Shown: positions 63,101 to 64,000 of the stretch, piece by piece
How positions within the stretch are numbered: position 1 is the stretch's first letter
Layout: every line of letters begins with the position of its first letter
Assembly: GCA_930367205.1 (NCBI GenBank)
Contig: OV884011.1
Coordinates: forward strand, 103,903,139 to 103,967,138
Direction of reading: 5' to 3'
DNA length: 64,000 nt
Source: Acanthosoma haemorrhoidale
Lineage: Eukaryota > Arthropoda > Insecta > Hemiptera > Acanthosomatidae
Notes under the pieces: generated by a model
What the model saw: only the letters and a program-made list of their open reading frames with translations
Databases searched by the model: none
Told to the model about the DNA's origin: nothing
Program-made: the position numbers and the translations under genes

Positions 63101-63982
63101 ATTCAGTGATGAAATAAAAAGCCTGTAATACATATTATTAGCTTGAGATTGAGAGTAAGAAAAACTTAAAAACTTTGTTGGTTAGTGGTTGTTGACTTGA
63201 AACGGAACGGAAGATAAATAGCACGAAGAGAAAAATTATAAATTTGAATAAAAAGAAGACCATTGAAGAAGAAAAGGAATCGAATTAATACACAAGTATT
63301 TATATAATTAATATAAGTTTATTTTTTTTGTTATGTTTGTAAAATTAAATTCATCTTTTTGCCAGAATTATTTTTGTTATAGAACCTAATAATAAATAGT
63401 AAATAAAATAAATTTAAAGTAAAAGAATAAAAAATAAAATTATCATATAAAAATATTTAAAGAACGTAATAATATACATATACAGAAATATAAATAAATT
63501 AGACTACAATAATAAAAAGTGTATCAAGAGCTGGTTCGATGACAACCCAGTCCAAAAGATCTTTAAACCACTGACATACAAATGTTTGTCATCAAATAGT
63601 TTGTTGTGAGGTATTAATAATTATTCAATCAAATAGAAGTTTCTTACTTGTAGAATGGCACTTACGTAGGAATAAACTTTATTTTTGAAACAATTATTGA
63701 TATTATGATGTAGTTTGGGGCTTTAGTGGACTATAATTTAAAAAAATAAAAATATTAAAACTTTCAATACAATTGTTTTTGGAGCCGAAACTCTTGTATT
63801 GTGTGGTGCATTACACTTGTCTTGAATTTTTCCTTATTTTTGGTGAAGTATTTCATGTGAAATGAAGTTAATTTATGTTCTGTTAATATTTTAATTTTAG
63901 CCTAACAAGGAGATGCAATTGGGAATTGACAAGATAAATAAACTTCTTGAAAACTACATGGGTATAATGGATGTGGACTTAG
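54035..63982 (+). CDS. GIPC: GIPC/kermit-type PDZ adaptor, partial, spliced
   Basis: Four exons are visible: 54035-54131, 55490-55762, 57257-57363 and 63901-63982. Each has an AG acceptor and a GT donor, and the reading phase is continuous across all three introns (1358, 1494 and 6537 bp). The product runs from the end of the GH1 domain ([20 protein letters not shown]), through the PDZ domain ([26 protein letters not shown]), to the start of the C-terminal GH2 domain ([17 protein letters not shown]). GIPC proteins link receptor and cargo tails through PDZ and bind myosin VI through GH2. The N-terminal exon(s) are not found between ari-2 and 54035, and the last exon(s) lie beyond the window. 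Confidence 0.93.
54781..54884 (+). repeat. 52-bp perfect tandem duplication
   Basis: Two identical 52-bp units (54781-54832 and 54833-54884), each starting AGCTTCATGATATGAAGGG. They lie in a GIPC intron. Perfect identity suggests a recent event. Confidence 0.95.
55490..55762 (+). CDS. GIPC: GIPC exon (PDZ domain)
   Basis: 273 bp, acceptor AAATTTTAG, donor GTAAGT. Begins [19 protein letters not shown] and ends [13 protein letters not shown] with one base left over. It contains the whole PDZ core; LGLTI takes the place of the carboxylate-binding GLGF loop, as is usual for GIPC. Confidence 0.95.
56500..56800 (+). pseudogene. Tc1-like transposase C-terminal fossil
   Basis: The plus strand has [10 protein letters not shown] at about 56675-56704, the classic Tc1-family motif around the third catalytic residue, followed by a Leu/Glu-rich tail with a stop. 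Upstream frames to 56400 are broken. It lies in a GIPC intron and is not the family seen at 23184. Confidence 0.55.
57257..57363 (+). CDS. GIPC: GIPC exon (PDZ-GH2 linker)
   Basis: 107 bp, acceptor GACTTTAG, donor GTGAGT. Encodes [16 protein letters not shown] followed by [20 protein letters not shown], the conserved linker with the GTGKETLR motif. Confidence 0.93.
57364..58289. other. GIPC intron, left part
   Basis: A GC-richer, repeat-like segment at 57560-58060 (including a G9 run near 57563) has no recognisable coding content. A short AT repeat lies at 58272-58289, just before LTR C2. Confidence 0.4.
58290..59097 (+). repeat. LTR of family C, copy C2 (solo)
   Basis: Starts TGTTATGATATTTTAATG in an (AT)n tract and ends near AAATATTTGAATAATATATAT. 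It aligns along its length to C1 (45179-45955), with the same TATA-like AGTATAAATATCC near 58508 and AATAAACC near 58956. No internal element sequence adjoins it. It sits in the last GIPC intron in sense orientation, so its poly(A) signal could act on the gene's transcript. Confidence 0.75.
59603..60315 (+). pseudogene. Mariner-family transposase, internally deleted
   Basis: Starts [20 protein letters not shown] (59603), with an in-frame stop after FGESTMSK. The helix-turn-helix follows ([17 protein letters not shown]), then a frame change into [19 protein letters not shown]. The middle of the catalytic domain is deleted: LNF-type sequence runs almost directly to [15 protein letters not shown]. 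The last motif reads [13 protein letters not shown] where mariners have [13 protein letters not shown], so the final catalytic Asp is lost as well. Confidence 0.85.
60365..60399 (+). repeat. Right terminal inverted repeat of the mariner
   Basis: CAAAAATTCTCGTTACTTTT followed by TGTTCAAACCTCCTA resembles the mariner terminal repeat. The matching left end is not found upstream of 59603. Confidence 0.5.
60400..61710. other. GIPC intron, middle part
   Basis: A 131-aa plus ORF (61217-61612) and its surroundings have no domain I recognise. The segment 60760-61600 may be an old transposon, but the family is not evident. Confidence 0.4.
61711..62330 (-). mobile_element. Tc1-like element, copy B, internally deleted (MITE-like)
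   Basis: Bounded by terminal inverted repeats: CACTGCCCCACAAAAACAG at 61711 and, reading inward from 62330, CACTGCCCACAAAAAAAGG. Both arms contain TTCCTAATAGAATTATT. A TA dinucleotide precedes the left end; the right flank is TG. The minus-strand interior matches the 5' part of copy A's transposase (for example GTTTATAGTACTACACACC) and then jumps to the right terminal repeat, so the catalytic region is deleted. At 620 bp it is a non-autonomous derivative of copy A's family. Confidence 0.8.
62848..63490 (+). repeat. Diverged LTR of family C, copy C3
   Basis: Starts TGTCGTGATATTAGATATTG after AATATAT, parallel to the C1/C2 start. Its right part has the family signature order: a CTTTTTGCCAGAA-type segment (about 63355), a GAACCT segment, then an A/T-rich end near 63470-63490. 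The centre is too diverged to align by eye. Confidence 0.45.
63901..63982 (+). CDS. GIPC: GIPC exon (GH2 start), window edge
   Basis: 82 bp, acceptor TTTTAATTTTAG, donor GTAAGC. Encodes [20 protein letters not shown] followed by GIMDVDLG with one base left over. The remaining GH2 sequence lies outside the window. Confidence 0.9.
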
Positions 63983-64000
63983 GTAAGCATTAACTGAAAA

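Overview
The window reads as AT-rich nuclear DNA from an arthropod, most likely an insect. The reasons are a complete ariadne-2 gene, a partial GIPC/kermit-type PDZ adaptor gene with ordinary GT-AG introns, and a dense load of insect-style transposable elements, including an env-bearing Gypsy (errantivirus-like) provirus. No bacterial operon, CRISPR array, rRNA gene or convincing true tRNA gene is visible. The order of insect cannot be fixed from the sequence alone.

Layout. Positions 1-7640 are nested repeats. They hold two inverted copies of one LTR family (A), a 590-bp tandem array cut from a retrotransposon gag gene, a primer-binding-site-like motif with a second LTR-like stretch, a small pseudogene with a PENLGD/SEEQGERF motif, and a 5'-truncated R1-clade non-LTR element on the minus strand. 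Positions 7641-26342 are mostly unannotatable AT-rich DNA with tRNA-like (SINE-like) heads, an RTE-like fossil and a Tc1-like transposon. Positions 26343-34138 hold two more LTR-A copies and two 5'-truncated Jockey-like copies separated by two long CT microsatellites. Positions about 36620-42732 hold one errantivirus-like provirus on the minus strand: gag is open, pol is broken three times, and env lacks its surface part. Positions 42733-49830 hold a Jockey remnant, a broken Gypsy pol followed by an LTR (family C), and a second broken Gypsy element (E) with both LTRs still recognisable.

The conventional genes are at the right end. A single-exon ariadne-2 ORF (50690-52117) encodes an RBR E3 ubiquitin ligase. 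It is followed on the same strand by exons of a GIPC gene (54035-54131, 55490-55762, 57257-57363, 63901-63982), which runs off the right edge. The first visible GIPC exon is internal, and I find no N-terminal GIPC exon between it and ari-2, so ari-2 may be nested in a GIPC intron. The last GIPC intron (6.5 kb) has collected two family-C LTRs, an inactivated mariner and a deleted Tc1 copy.

Nothing here is clearly a new system. The most notable items are the inverted LTR-A pair around the 590-bp gag array, a retroposed insertion with a clean target-site duplication, the provirus with its third integrase catalytic residue replaced and a tripled hairpin at the gag-pol junction, and the possible nesting of an intronless ari-2 in GIPC.
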